Source of the DNA: Pithys albifrons albifrons
Taxonomy: Eukaryota; Chordata; Aves; Passeriformes; Thamnophilidae
Reading direction: 5' to 3'
Assembly (NCBI RefSeq): GCF_047495875.1
Contig: NC_092462.1
Location: 28,102,523-28,166,522 of the forward strand
Length of the DNA: 64,000 nucleotides
Below the pieces are notes generated by a model that was not told the origin of the DNA, searched no databases, and worked only from the letters and a program-made list of their open reading frames with translations. The position numbers were made by a program, and so were the translations under genes. Positions 10,876 through 24,600 of the stretch are shown piece by piece; positions within the stretch are counted from its first letter, which is position 1, and each line of letters opens with the position of its first letter.

Positions 10876-13800
10876 CTGTAAGTCTAAAATAAAGTCACTT
10901 TGATGTAAAAGCAATTTAAATTACAGTAAGAAGTAATTCATTACAGTAATTTGATAAGAAACATTAGGTTAGGAAACAAATGCAATCAGCATTTTCAATA
11001 CATTCTGGGTTTTTAGATTTATTCACTCAGGAAAGCCCTGTTCTCCTTTATCCTTCAGGAATAATACCATATATGTGTATGTGGTGAGTGTCTTTCAGCC
11101 AGTTAGAGGAAGGAAGAGGGACAAGTTGGGGAGATGGTGCCTCTTTTCAGGAGATATTTTGGGCATGCCTTAGTCTGTATCCATCTAGATCTCTGGCTGC
11201 ACTTCTGTTCTCCAGTGTCTTTGAATTTCTTTGTTGCTCCTGTGCCTCAAAGAGTGAAGGAGGGCACACAAATTAGTGCAGATGAAGCGTATTTGTCTTA
11301 CATTTCCTCCGGCATTGTGGCAGATGAAGTCTTGGGGTGTCCCCTGCAAAGCATGTGTTAGCTCAGAAGAGCTTCTGGGAAGGCCTGGAAAGTATGGTTC
11401 CTCTGGGGCTAGTTGCAGGTAAAGAAGTTCCCTCACACAAATGATTGTTTTGAAGCCAAGGCTAGGTTGTTGATTTTTAAAACTAGTACTTTTGGAACAG
11501 CAACTTCTTTTGCTTTTAAATGAGGAAGCTGTTTTGTAGGGGCAGGGCGGGTGCAGCTGCTCGGAATGGGTACATTTCTCTCTGCCCTTTTTTTCTGTTA
11601 CGGTAGTGTCTGTCTCACTTCAGGCTGATTCAGCAAGATTTAGTATGAAAATAGCCTTATGAAAATAGTTGTATAAAACTTAAAAGTCAGCTGGGAACTC
11701 TGTGTTTGGTAGAGACAGCCAATTTCTATAAATGTTTAGAAAGTACTTTTGGAGAAGAAAAAATAAAGGGTTTGTGTTCTGAGGCTCTGGTTTGAGAGCT
11801 GCTGGGACATATATGGGACTGCATGCTGTTTCACTGTTGCCCTGAAAATTAGTGAGAGAAATTCTAGCTGCAGTATTAAAGCTTATTTAATATTCTTTAG
11901 CAATTTGGAGTATTTGCCCTAGTGGCTCTGTTTTAGCTACACCTCAGAAGAAACTTACTTGTTCAGCATGTGAATTTTTATGCAATAGTAAAGAAGAATA
12001 TGCCATCAGTGTTTCGTGGCTGATCATGTTTTCAGCTTCGCTTGCTTTTTGCTGGGTTGCCTGAAGCAAGATATACTGAGCCTCAATTAACTGAAGCAGA
12101 CTTTGAAGTCTTGAGAATTTCTGTGATCATTTTGAAAGGTTTTGTAAGCTATTGAAAATATCTGGGAAAATTTGACACTTGTTCTGTAATTAAACACACA
12201 CTTGTCAGTTTCCTTGCCTGGAAGCTCCCTTTGTGTAATCACTTTAAGAATTCATGAATCTACCCTTGTTTGAGAAGGCGAAGGTGAGGTAAATACAAAA
12301 ATCAAAAAGACCTGGCCTGCCCATGTGATGTGGAATTTACCCTGTGCCCTGCTTAAGAGACTGTGTGCAACTCCTTGCTGTTAGCTTATCTAAGCAGAAT
12401 GGGGTTGCAAGCGAAATCCCGTGTCCTACAGTCACCTTATTGCAGGAGAGATGTTGTCAGCATGGTCACGTACAGTTAATCATGCTCAGCCTGTTGAGAC
12501 AGAGCTTGCAGAGGAGCTTGCAGATCTCTTCCTGCTGGCGGCCTCCTAGCCAGTGCTGCACTGCGCTCACTCTTTGCAGAGGCTTCCAGGACATTGCAGA
12601 GTACCACTAACAATCCAGAGGCGAGGAGGCGATGCGTTTGTTTTCCCTCTCCTCATTGCACTGTCCACTGGCTATTTCACTAGAAAATGCAGTGATTTCT
12701 CCTGCAGACTGTTCCTCTCAGAAATTATCTCTTTATCACTTGACATGAGCTCTACTCTCATCCCCTCCGCTGTCATCCCATAGGCATGTGCTCCCTCTGG
12801 TCTCTGCATGCAGGAAGCAAATAAATATATTTTCTCTTCCCAGCACATCCGTTCTCTTTTCCCTAGTTGTTATGATTCATATAGCTCTTTTTCTGTTTGG
12901 CTCCTTGGCTCTTTGGGAATGGAGAGATGAGAGTTCCTGTAGTAACATTATGTTCCCAGCCCTGCTGAGTCTGCAGGGGCTCACAAGAGGCTCTGCCTTT
13001 CCGGAAGAACTAATCTTTGAAACACTGGAATTAACAATGAGTCAACTTTTTTCTGAATTACATAATACACAGTTAAAGCCAAAATGCTGAAAACTGGGGT
13101 TTCCACATCCAGTAAGGAGGAGAAAATTATCCGGGCTTGTGAAGCAGGCTGAAAAGAGGCAAAGGGGTGGCTGTCTGTATGTAACCTCCAGTCCTGAAGT
13201 TCTCGACACTCAGGCTCTTGTAGAACCACAGAAAGAGTGAACACAATATTAGTTATTATGAACACATTACTGTTTAGGCTTCCTGCACCCTTCCCTTTCT
13301 GGAATTCCGTACTGCAGCTTAAACTAGACATTATGGATAAGCAAATAAAAAAAATCCAAATACTCTCAGCTGAGGGACTGTTGGGGTTTTTTGGTTTGTT
13401 TTTTTTTCAGTAGCAGCTGTGGAACGTTACCCACCTTTCACTCAGCTGTCAGGTTTTGCATTGTGGCCTAAAATCTGGACTAGAAAAACAATGTGGTCTT
13501 CCTTTTGTCTTTGCTGGATGTTCTTCTATGGGAATTCACTTTATTATTTGCTCTCTAGTGGAGAGCCTGACACTGCTGTGGGAGGGCATTTTTGTTGGTC
13601 TGCCAGGACCATGCCATGTAATGAGGGATGCAGAATACCTTTCGTCCTTGAAGACAGCACATGTTTGCTTTGAATCTGTGAGTAGACCAATTGCACATAG
13701 AGTTTGCAGGCAATTTGTAGGATGCATTGATCAGTCAACTGAAATATTGATGAGTACCTGCTGCATGTGTTTTCAATGCTGCTTAATGGAAGCATTAGGA

Positions 13801-14619
13801 GACTAATGTTCATCATCTTTAGAGTGTGTTCACCCTGTCATACCCAAACACAAGGCAGTAAGGTTTTGTGCACAGGATCTCTGGACACTGGGAAAGGAGA
13901 GATCTCAAGCTCTCTTACCTAGTTGTAAATACTGTTGAAACATTCGTGTTTTCTGAAGTGATATTTTTCTGTGACATCTTCATCCAAAGATGGTCTTCTG
14001 CTTTCCTATGCTTTTGCTCTACCATTTTTCACCTTGGAAAAAGTCCAGAACTTGTTTCCCCTCCCCTTTGCTTTTTTGTACCACTTCTTAGCACTTGTGC
14101 AACCCTTGGGTCTGTCTTCCTTTGCCTGACTTTCATGGCTTCCTATACCAGCATCAGGATAGATGTTTGTAACCTTGCAGGTCTAGTCCCATGCCCTTCT
14201 TTCAGCCGTGATACTAGCCCTTCAGTTCCCTGTGCTTCAGTGTGAAATACTTCGTAGTTCATGTTTAATACTTGGTATCATTCTTGTGGTTTCCAAGATA
14301 TTCTGAAAAAAATACATAACAAATTTGCTTGAACCAAATTCCCTCCCTGAAATTACAGACATGTCATTCCATTTTAGTTGTCTTGACAACCACAGACAGG
14401 TAAGATGTATTGAGGTTTAACCTCTCTAAAGTGGTGTCTGGAGGGGAGACAGGCTATCATATGGTTGTAGCACTGCTTTGGTGTCTCAAGTTGGGACAAG
14501 TGATATCCTTATCATTGTGCACAAGTCACAAGCTATGTAGCATTTTCAGTATCCTTATTTGAGGATTAGATTTATTGCATGTGTATTGTGGTTTTATGCA
14601 TTGAAATGGAAACAGATGA

Positions 14620-14925
<306 letters not shown>

Positions 14926-17900
14926 AATTTTATGTATTTCAACAACACAATTTTATAGATACTCTTCAGATTATGTATTTCTACACTGCCACTATGTCAG
15001 TGGACTTATGTGTTTTAAGTAAATGCGTGGCATATCAAATGTTTCAAATTGCTGAACTTCCAATGTTTGGGGTGAGTGGGACTAAAATTATGCATTTTAA
15101 GCCAAACGAGCAGTGCCCTACTATATCTTTGAAGGGGCAGGAGGGAAGGAGATGTTTGTAATACAATGGTGTCAAATGTACTGTTTGCTGCACTCTTGGG
15201 GCCTTAGCCCAAGGACTGGCTTTTTGTTGTCCACTCCCCTCTCCCCATGTTCTTGCTTTGCATGGTGAAAATTTTGTCTGGTTTTAAGAGGATGCTTGAT
15301 GTGGGTGTCCTGTTTTATTGCTGGGGTTGCTCAAGTGCTATTTGTTCCCTGAATCTGCGTAATTTGTTGTTCTGCTGAAAAGCTAAATCTGCACAAGGGA
15401 GGTTTAGTAACAAAGTACAATGACTAATATTCATAAGATGAATACAGCTTCCCAAGACAAAAGCATCTTTGGTTAGTAAATTTTATAGTAAGCTTTCCCC
15501 CAGGAAACATGCTACACCAGCAAAATGCTGTTACACTGAAATTAGTGACTTCACACAAGGCTTCAGCTGTTGTTTAGGAGAAATTACAGTCTTAGTAGTC
15601 TAATGCAGCTCTGACTTGTTTTTGGAAATGTACTCAGCTCCTACTGCTATTTTTCTTTCTTTATTTTTTGTGCTTGCTCTTTCCTCCCCCAGCCCTCCTT
15701 CTTAAGATAAATATTTGGATAATTCATGGAGTTTGTAGGTAGTTACAGCTGCAGTGTTGGAGAGTTGCCATTCCAGGGAGCAGTGCTAGGATGTTGTCTG
15801 CTTCCTCTGGGTGGTGTGTGAAGTGTCTGAACAACCAGCTATCAGATCAGATCTCTTAATGCTTCTCTAGTTTGCTGCAGTGTGAGCCCACAAGAGCTAA
15901 AGCCTTGCTCACGTAAGCACACCAGATCTATTTCCTCCTGCAAGGTAGGAATGTAGTTGAAACCAGGTGGCCATTTTATTTAGTAGTCTTAACTGATTCA
16001 TTTCCACACTAGGCAACAAAAAATGCCCATCTATAGGAATATATCTATGTCATGGGCCACACAAATCAGGGAATGGGCTATAAACATTCAAGGGTAGGTC
16101 CAAAATTTACTCTGACTCCCCAGGGTGCTACACCAGGGCTGTACTGAATATTTCCAATTTTGAAGAAAAACAGGAAAATTAAACAGAATTTTTAATACAT
16201 CTACTTTACTACTACTATTCTTACTACTAAATAAGATACCAGTTTAATAACTGCTGTACATTACTTTTAGTAAGAAACTTAAATTGAAAAATTGGCTTCA
16301 TCTATGGTAGAGTAAAATTATATATTTACTTAAAGAAATGTAAAGGAGATGTGAAATTTACAGAAAATTACTTAAACTTTTGCCATGACTTTTTCCTAAA
16401 CAACAATAAATTAGATCAACAACAAATTAGTTGAAAATGCTGTCTTATTCAGAGACTTATAAAGTTAAGGCAAGTTTCTCTTTGGTTCCAGCCCTGTAAC
16501 TGGATTCTAAAGGCCAGCTTTATGCCTGCATGGATAACATTGGCTGCTAGGGTCTGTTTCTGAACCCCCCTGGCCCCAGTCCTTACGGACTTTCCTGTTA
16601 GGGAAATAATTGTTATTTAGAACAGTGAATGTGAAGTTTTTACGTATTGAAATACCACCTGCAGACCTGCCTCTGTGCTTTTCTAATGAACATGTAGTTA
16701 CCTTCTGGGGAGCCAGCTCGCCCCTCTGGATCTTCAGGGGACCTTGTCTGTGGATGTGAGAGGCTTTGCTGAACCATCAGGGCTGCAGGAGAGTGGCCGT
16801 GAGGCCCCAGCTATATGGTTAAATGGCAACCTGTGTTGATTGGCACTTAGCTAAATAGTTATGCTTGTGGCAGGGAAGTGCTGAACAACAGAAGGTGTTT
16901 CTGGATGAAGGGGTTTGTTGTTTGTATCTGAAGTCCCAAAGCAAACAGCAAGTACAGGCTGAACTGAGAGGCAGGAGCTCTGTACTCATAAGTGCCTAAG
17001 GGTAAACTTTGGGTTTGTTTCAAGTCCCCTAGAAGCAGAGCATCTGTTTACACCTTTGTATATTTGTATAGATAAAATGGTAGGTTTATGTGTATTCTCC
17101 TGTATAAAGGCTGTACTACAAAAGCATCCTGTCATTAAAAGTGAAAAAAAAAATCCTTTCTTTCTTACCACTATCCAGTTACTGGTCAGAAGATCTCATC
17201 TAATTCTTTTCATGCTGTAGTAAAACATTTCTGTGTGAGATCCTTGTTGCAGTAATACTCTTGTGTAAAGACACTGTGCTGTGAGATGGCATGTGGTATT
17301 TCATTGAGGTGGTGGGTTTGCTCTGTACATAGGGAATGGGGGAACAGTGAATCAACTTCAGTGAGGACATTGTTTATATGTGTGTAACCTTTGAGTATGT
17401 GCATACCTGTGATTGTTGCATTCATGAATTCATTTCAATTATTCATTCGATGTTTGCGTTTGTATTGTACTCTAGGGAAAAAAAGGTAGCTTTTGGACTG
17501 AGATTGTGAACAGTGAATGTCTTGTGTGGTTTCTCCTAAGGGTAACTTGCTATGTCTTGTCCTTCATAGAAACTTTTCTCTTTTAAAAACCTGAAAAAAT
17601 GGTCCTCCTAATAGTGTTAGGTTGACTGAAAATGGAAAAGAAAGTAATATATTGCGTGGAAGATACTCCTGTTTGGTTTCATACATTCCCTTATATATAA
17701 GAATTTGTATTGAATCATCTGTCCTAGTTTTGTGCTATTACTATGCCATCTCCCTCTCATTTGCAGGAAAGGAAAGAGGAGTTAAGGAAAAGGGGGACTG
17801 GGATAGAATCAGACATAGAGTGGAAAATGGAATGCGGTGAAACAGTGCATGTATGTGTCCAAAGAAATCTGATCATGAAGTGCCAAAAGTGAAGGAAAGA

Positions 17901-18635
17901 TGGGTGAACAGTCCTTGCCTTGTGTTCTTCATTCCATCCAGATGAAGCTGCAAGGCAGAGAAATCTCCAAGTGTTCAAAGGATGTCCCTAGCTAAAAAGC
18001 AGAAGGTTAATTAAAAAAAAAAATTCGCTGTTGTTTATATCGTAAAAATGGATAATGTTATTTATATGGTTATGTATTATTACTGTTCTTGATAGAATTG
18101 AAAGTACCTCTATGCATCTGTGTGTAGGACTGTATGAAGGAATTATGTCCCTTAAATCTGTGTTAAACAACAAATGATGCAATTCCTGTTGGTCAGTGTG
18201 ACATGAAAAGTATTTTACATAACCTCTTGTTTTTTAAAGGATGGACTCTTCAGTACCATTTCACACCTGCCAAATGCATAAATGTTTGAACTACTATGAC
18301 TAAAGAAGAAACTTCACATGCAGGAGAATCTTGGAGAACTCTGTTTGCACTGAAAAATCATCACATCAAAACTGTCTATATAAAAAGGAAAATGATATTT
18401 CTTAAAACCTCTGTATTTAATGAATCTGATGGAAAGCACTTTGTTACTCTTTCTAATAAAAGTATTGCCATCAATGAGATCTGTGAAAGCTTTGTGATGA
18501 TTTGTTCAAGATTGCTTGACTCCTTTCAAAATTTCATGGAAGGCCCAGATGAATTGGGGCAGTGTTTAGATAACTGCTGAAATCAGTTAACTTGCAGCTG
18601 GAGGTGAAAAAACTGCAGTACAAGAGCTGAATAAA
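14926..18635 (+). other. FAM241A: Probable FAM241A 3' untranslated region
   Basis: No gene is recognisable downstream of the FAM241A stop for several kilobases, and no CR1 or tandem array interrupts the stretch. Poly(A) signal hexamers AATAAA on the plus strand occur at 16405, 18465 and 18630. The one at 18630 is followed within 30 bp by a GT-rich stretch containing GGTTGTGTGC, as expected for a cleavage site. A long 3' UTR ending near 18.65 kb is therefore plausible, with shorter alternatives near 16.4 kb. The extent is inference. Confidence 0.4.
18630..18635 (+). terminator. Candidate distal poly(A) signal of FAM241A
   Basis: AATAAA on the sense strand is followed by a GT-rich downstream element (GGTTGTGTGC, about 18 bp after it). 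This is the best such combination I see downstream of the FAM241A stop codon. A use site would be near 18650. Confidence 0.35.
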
Positions 18636-21600
18636 CAGCATCAGGTCTTTATGGTTGTGTGCAGCAAATCATGCTGAGCTAAAAAAAAATAAATAGTACA
18701 GGCAGATGATAACAAATAATGGTGACATTATGGTGTAAAGTAGATTTTATTTTACAGCATATCTATTTTGCATGCAGAGCAGCTTCGGAAGGAACCAGAT
18801 GTAGTCGGGGTATGAAAAATTCTTTGAAGTGACAATTGCTGTGCCACAGAAAGGTTTGGGGGATTTTCATTTGGTTTTGGGGGTTTTTTTATTCACTATG
18901 CATAGAACAGTGTATGGTTAACTGTTTTGCTTTTTTTCTGCAGGTCAGAAGGGTGCTCATTTTGCCAGATCCAACAGACACTTCAATGTAATGTAATGTC
19001 ATTCAAGCCTTCAGGTTTTATTTAAGTTAAAATATCTTTGTCAGGCCGTTTATAAGGTGGATGAAAATTCCAAAGCAACCTCTGTTTGATTCCTTCCATC
19101 CTGGGCTTTACTCTAGGTTTTGGGAACTTTATTTTTTAGCCTCTCCCCTCTGCCAGAACTGACAGCTTCATCCGCTTTATACATTCCTCCTTTCACTCTG
19201 TAGTGTTGCCTTCTATAAGGCTGTTCAGTTTGAACAGACTCTCCCTGTGTCAGGGGTTCAGGTGTTTTCATCATTCAATCTTCTGAAAAGCTACCTAGAC
19301 AGAATATCTATTTTCAGATGGGTATTTTGTTTGTTCTGCTGTGCTGGTTGGTCGCTTCTTTTTTGCAGTGCTTATCTGCCAGTTTAATTGAAGTTTACCA
19401 AACTGCGACGTGCAGTCACCAAAGGTCCAAGAGCATGTTGCAAATGTGTAGGGTAAGGAGCTGTTGGTACATTGGCAGCAGGATTTTGAGAATAGATGGG
19501 TCGAGCAGTATGTGGCTTAGGTTTGTTTCAAGTTTGAACAGGCAGGTAGACTTTTAACTTCCCTTAACTCCTGCCAACATGTCAGTTACTTCCAAGAATG
19601 TCTCCAAATGCATACAAAATCATCAGTATTCCTTCTACACTCACTGAAGAAAACTGAGCTTTTATCAGCTCTGTTTTACATGGAGGAGCCAAAGGGGATG
19701 AGAATGGAAAAGGAGACTTGGACTTGTAATAGTGTTTTTTACTTGCATGCAAGCCTGTCTTTTCAAATTTTAGTTTTGTATTATCCAGGTAGTGTTTGTG
19801 TTTTGTATGCAGTTGTCACACATCTTTTATCCTCACCAGCCTATATTTGTATTTTCCAATTAATACAAAAGTGTAGCACTGTGATAATATATGTTTTTTC
19901 CCAAAAGATTTATTGAAAACTACACCTCCCTTTCCCTTTCAGGTGGCAGGAGGGGTGTGACTGGATAAAGCCCTTCTGATGATGGGAGCTGCTCTTGGTG
20001 CAGCCTCAGGGGAATCATCTCCTTCCCAGGGTACAGCAGGCTACCAGAGTGCTGTGCGGAAACATCTTGTCCAGTGTCAGGCACTGTTGAAATATCTGGA
20101 GTCCAAGTGGCATGGAAGGGGAAGGACTGTAATGCCACAGTCTGAGGGATCTGATCAGACAGTATTTGAGACAAAGCTGTTACAGAGTACAGTGTCTTGA
20201 TTTTATGTTCCTTAAATGAAATTTAATTAACCCCCATTGTTTCTTGGCTTGACCTGGTGCATCACCTTATGTTCAGAATGAACGATGCCTTCAGCAAATG
20301 GTTCTGTTTCTGGAACCCATCTGTGTCTGTAGGCATATTTTATATCTCCTATTTTCTGTTAATTGCATTTTAAAGTGTTACAAGGGAAAAGGGCTCATCT
20401 TCTAGTCTGTATTTGTATGAGAGTTTAATTAATATATGTGAGAACGGAGCCAAATTAGTCACCAACACACTGCAGAGGGCTTCCTTTTAGAGAAAAAAGC
20501 TGCTAACTGGTGTGTGAGTGACAAATCCACAAGAGGCATGGGTTTGCATACTGTCCAGAATGGGGTGGTGGAAAGTGACCATTTTACTGTCCTAGTTCAC
20601 AAATTAATTATCTGGGGTTTGATGTAGCTATTGTCCTTAAGCTAGCTGGAGCGTACTTCCTAGGTATGAGAGGTCCATAGCAAGGAAATGTATTATTATT
20701 TAAGGAAAAACATTTGTCAACCAAAATCCTGCTCTGTAGCAGGAAATCTCTTCTTGACTTGAATGAAATTTTAGTCCTCAAGTGTTTTGGCTTATTAATT
20801 TTTTATCCTGAATATTTTACCTGGCTATTTTTTTAAATCATTCTTTCATTCATATTCTTTTTAAAAGTTAATATCTATCCAAAATTCTTGAAAGCCGCTC
20901 CACTGTCAATAGCTTTTACCAGTAGAGCTGGAGGTGGCCTGTGCATGTACAAAGGCAGGTCACAGGGATTGGTGTGTCTTTAGTGCTGCCTGCCTGGTGT
21001 CACAAAGTCTTAAAGCAGGTTTGCAGCATTTCCTTTGCTGTCACTTTCAATGTTTATGTATCTTGTTAGACACTGAATGAAAGTTCACATTAGCCAAAGA
21101 CCTGATTTGTCAGGCATTTCAGCACTCTGAGATTGGGACTTTCTGCTGCTGAACACTGCCCATTTCCACACAACTGGGCACTCAGGTAATTGTTCTTCAC
21201 TTCCTGCTAAGAGTGGAAATACTGTCTGGCATACAGGGTCATGTCCTCATCCTAATAAGATTAGGAAAAGTGTGATTGTGCAGTTTTCCAGAGACAACAA
21301 ACATTTCTATGCCTTTCTGAATCTTCCTGTTGCAGAGAGGGGAAAAATAATTAAATTTTAAGTCTACTGCCCATTTTTGATCCTTAGTAGATAAGAGAAT
21401 CAAAGGCATACAAGTGTTTGAATACTTTTTTCATTTTGATTTCTAGTTTCTTCATTCCATCTGTGATAAGAGAGATAAGAGAGTATTTGTTTGAGCACTG
21501 TTAACAGCAGAGTTAACTTGGCTCTGAGTTAAATTCTTATCCCAAGGTCTTCAACAGATATGTACAAATTGCTGTATTTTTTATCTTTCCTTCACAGTCT

Positions 21601-24600
21601 CTATTATTAATTGTTCTAATGCATCAGCTTAAATTTAAAAACAAACAAACCCAAAACGAAAACAAACAGAAAACTCCAAGCCAAACATGTTTTGGGAAGA
21701 ATCTGTTCCTTGCCCCAGTTATGCCTCAGTGGTGATGGGACTGTTGGACAATTTAGTGTAATGACCCTGCATTTGGCAGGGATTTTTGTCGTTGAGACTT
21801 GCCTGTCTTGTCACCTGGCCTTTGCCAGCTGCAGGGGGTAAGGGGCTCTACACTAATAAGCAGGTAGGGTTTAAAGTATAGTTAAGCCTTGAGATTAATA
21901 ATGACTTGTGTAGTGGTAGCTTCACTGCAGTTTCCTAGGATACAGTTGTGTTGTAATGACAGTGTTTTGCAAGGACCTCTGGAAACTGAGCTAAAGAAAA
22001 AAAAGAATTCAGTGCATTTTTATATGCTCAAGTTTCGAGACTGGTAACACAGATACTTTTTGATGTTGTCCTTCTCCCATCTTTTCTGAAAGCTTCCTGA
22101 TTGCCACCTTTATTTTTCTGCTCCAAGTTCCTGTGTAATACAGTGTAGGGAAAAAAAAAAGATATAGCTGCTCCCAAATAGAATGCACTTGCTTCCAGTG
22201 TAGTGGTAGTGCAAGCTGATTTTTCCTTCCTAAGTGCTTCAGAGTTCTCCTGGGGAAACTCGGAAGTCAGAAGCTCTGCCTCTTTATCATTATATGTGCT
22301 GTTTGTTATTGCTTGTTTTGAGGAGTAACATTTAAAAGCAGATTTCAGACTGAGCTTATTTGAACCTGCTGCTGAAAACTCTCTTTGAATCGTCACAGTG
22401 ATTTTGCAGAGAAGGCGTTCTGGAGGAATTTCTAAAGAAGAAGAAGAGTACAAGACCAGCTAGAGCAGGACCAAGAGCAGTGCCAAGGGTGGGATATAGG
22501 CCTTCCATTATGACTTGTATTTGACCCTAGGGACTTGATCTGAAAGCCACAGAATCACTGTGAAGATTCAAAGGGAGCTTTCAGCCTGCAATAACCTTCC
22601 CTGTAACACAAAGTCATGAAGAAGCATGTCAGAAATAAGATGTTGAACTATCATGGGATCTGGTAAGATGCAAAGGTGTTTTTTCCTGTAAAACACTGAA
22701 GTAGTGAAATCTTAAATTCTCTTTACTTTCACCACTGTTAATAATTTATTAGCTATGTGCCTGGTGGGTTGCTGGGTGGTTTTTTTCCACATCTATAGTA
22801 AATGAATGTTAGAGTTAATTTCTGTCTCCTAAGTCACGTTGAGTTTTAATATTATCCATCTTGACATTTTTGTGTTACACTTTTATTCAGTCTACTGTCA
22901 TTCCTAACCAGCTGAAAGCTTGCTTGATGCAGCTGTTGACATGGGATAGAGAGCAATCATCCTCCCCAGAAAAATGTCCTTATGTTGCCCTGTGTCACCC
23001 TGGGGTCCAAGGTGTGTTTCAAGCAAGGCTTATGCTGTTGGGGGTTTGAAGCAAATTTATATCCTGGCTTTTTGGCACCCCAGGAAGAAATTCAGCAGAA
23101 CTGTTTCATAACAGTGCTGTTCTGAAGGCAGCACCTGCATCTCTAGTAACTTTAAAAGGGCAGGCACATGCTGCCTCTTCTCTGTCTGTGTGGGTGCCTG
23201 GGCAAGGATAATTCTGGCTCTCTATGGAACTGTAAAGCCTTTGCCTAGATTTCTGGCTGATGGTTTGTTTAGGTGGAATGCTTTGCCAAGTGTGTAGTTG
23301 CATAGAACAGGCTCTGAACTTTAAAAACTAGCCAAGCGTAGGTTTCTGATTTTTTTCCTTTGGGGTATTTTTAAGGAATACATAAAATATTATATTTCTT
23401 AAATAAAGAAGTCACATTTGAACTATTCTTTTGCAAAATGAAAACACAATAAGTCTTTAAATAACACTTCTCATTTCACCTCCCAGGACATCCTGTGGTT
23501 TCCATATGTCCTAGCAGTTGCCTGAAGAGCTGTGCCACAGCTTGTTTCCTTGTGGTGCTGTGTTTCAGCAGCTATCATGTGATGCCAGCTCTATGTATGT
23601 GGGTGTCTTCTGTGTATTCCTGAGTCAACATTGTTTTGTTGCTGATCTCAAAAGTGCTTTATCTTGAGCAGCAGAAATGGAGTTTACTGTATCCAAAATG
23701 TACACAGGCACAAGGGTCCATGCCACTATTACTGTAAAAAATCACTGAGGCACTCCACGAAAAAATTTCACAGTGCCATGAGAATGATTATCTTTGTTCA
23801 TCTCTTCCTGAGTCAATGATTTTATTAACAGCAGAAATTTGCAAAACCATTCGAGTATTGCAGTTCACAGATATGTAATAATCTGTTACCTTCCCATCTG
23901 GACAATGAGCTACCACAGTAAAAAACTCATTAAACACTGGATTCATTTCTTTTAGGAGTGTCCTCTTCATATTCTGCTACTGATAACATACAGACAAATG
24001 GAAACTAATCTATTATTGAGAAGGTTGTCACTACCCAGTGTGAAATGTCTTCACAAAAGATACTGTACACAATATTCTAATTTATGTCGGATCTTATTTC
24101 TTGAAGTATAGGTCTTATATCTTAAGCATCTGCAGAGGGGCCTCCTCCCTTCCCTGAGTTGTGCCAGGCATTTCCCTGACTCCCATTCCAGTCCCCAGCT
24201 CCACCATAATATGGGGTTGTGCACTTCTCTAGGTATTAGTCACATAATATCCTGTTCCAGAAAACTAAAACTCACATGAAGATGGGAAGGAATTATCACA
24301 TTACTTTAAGGATCACAAAGAAGGGTGTTCAGCAATGAAAGGCAGCAACATGAGAAAGCCAATAGGTACAACTTATACAAGCATGTTAGTTGCCAATTTA
24401 CGACAGAATCAGCTGCAGACAAACTAAACCAGAACTGGACTGACTACTGAGTTTTGGGTGGCCTGAAGAGCTAGTGGTTTTATAATTAAATTGACCTTTT
24501 ATTTGGTTTGTGTTTGGTCACTCAAGAGATCTCCAGCTCTTCTCGGCAACATAGAGTGGACATGTGCAAGCCAAACTGCAAATCTGTCCTGGTGCAGAGA

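Noticed and set aside
22028..22453. 141-codon open frame on the minus strand in the intergenic interval
   Set aside because: It is the longest open frame in that interval, but I recognise no domain, it has no clear promoter or splice context, and its composition is like the surrounding DNA. It is treated as chance.
23788..23990. 60-codon minus-strand open frame preceded by an acceptor-like TTATCAG and containing a donor-like AAG/GTAACAG
   Set aside because: It looks slightly exon-like, but no partner exon or family is recognisable and the signals are weak. RNA-seq would be needed to revive it.
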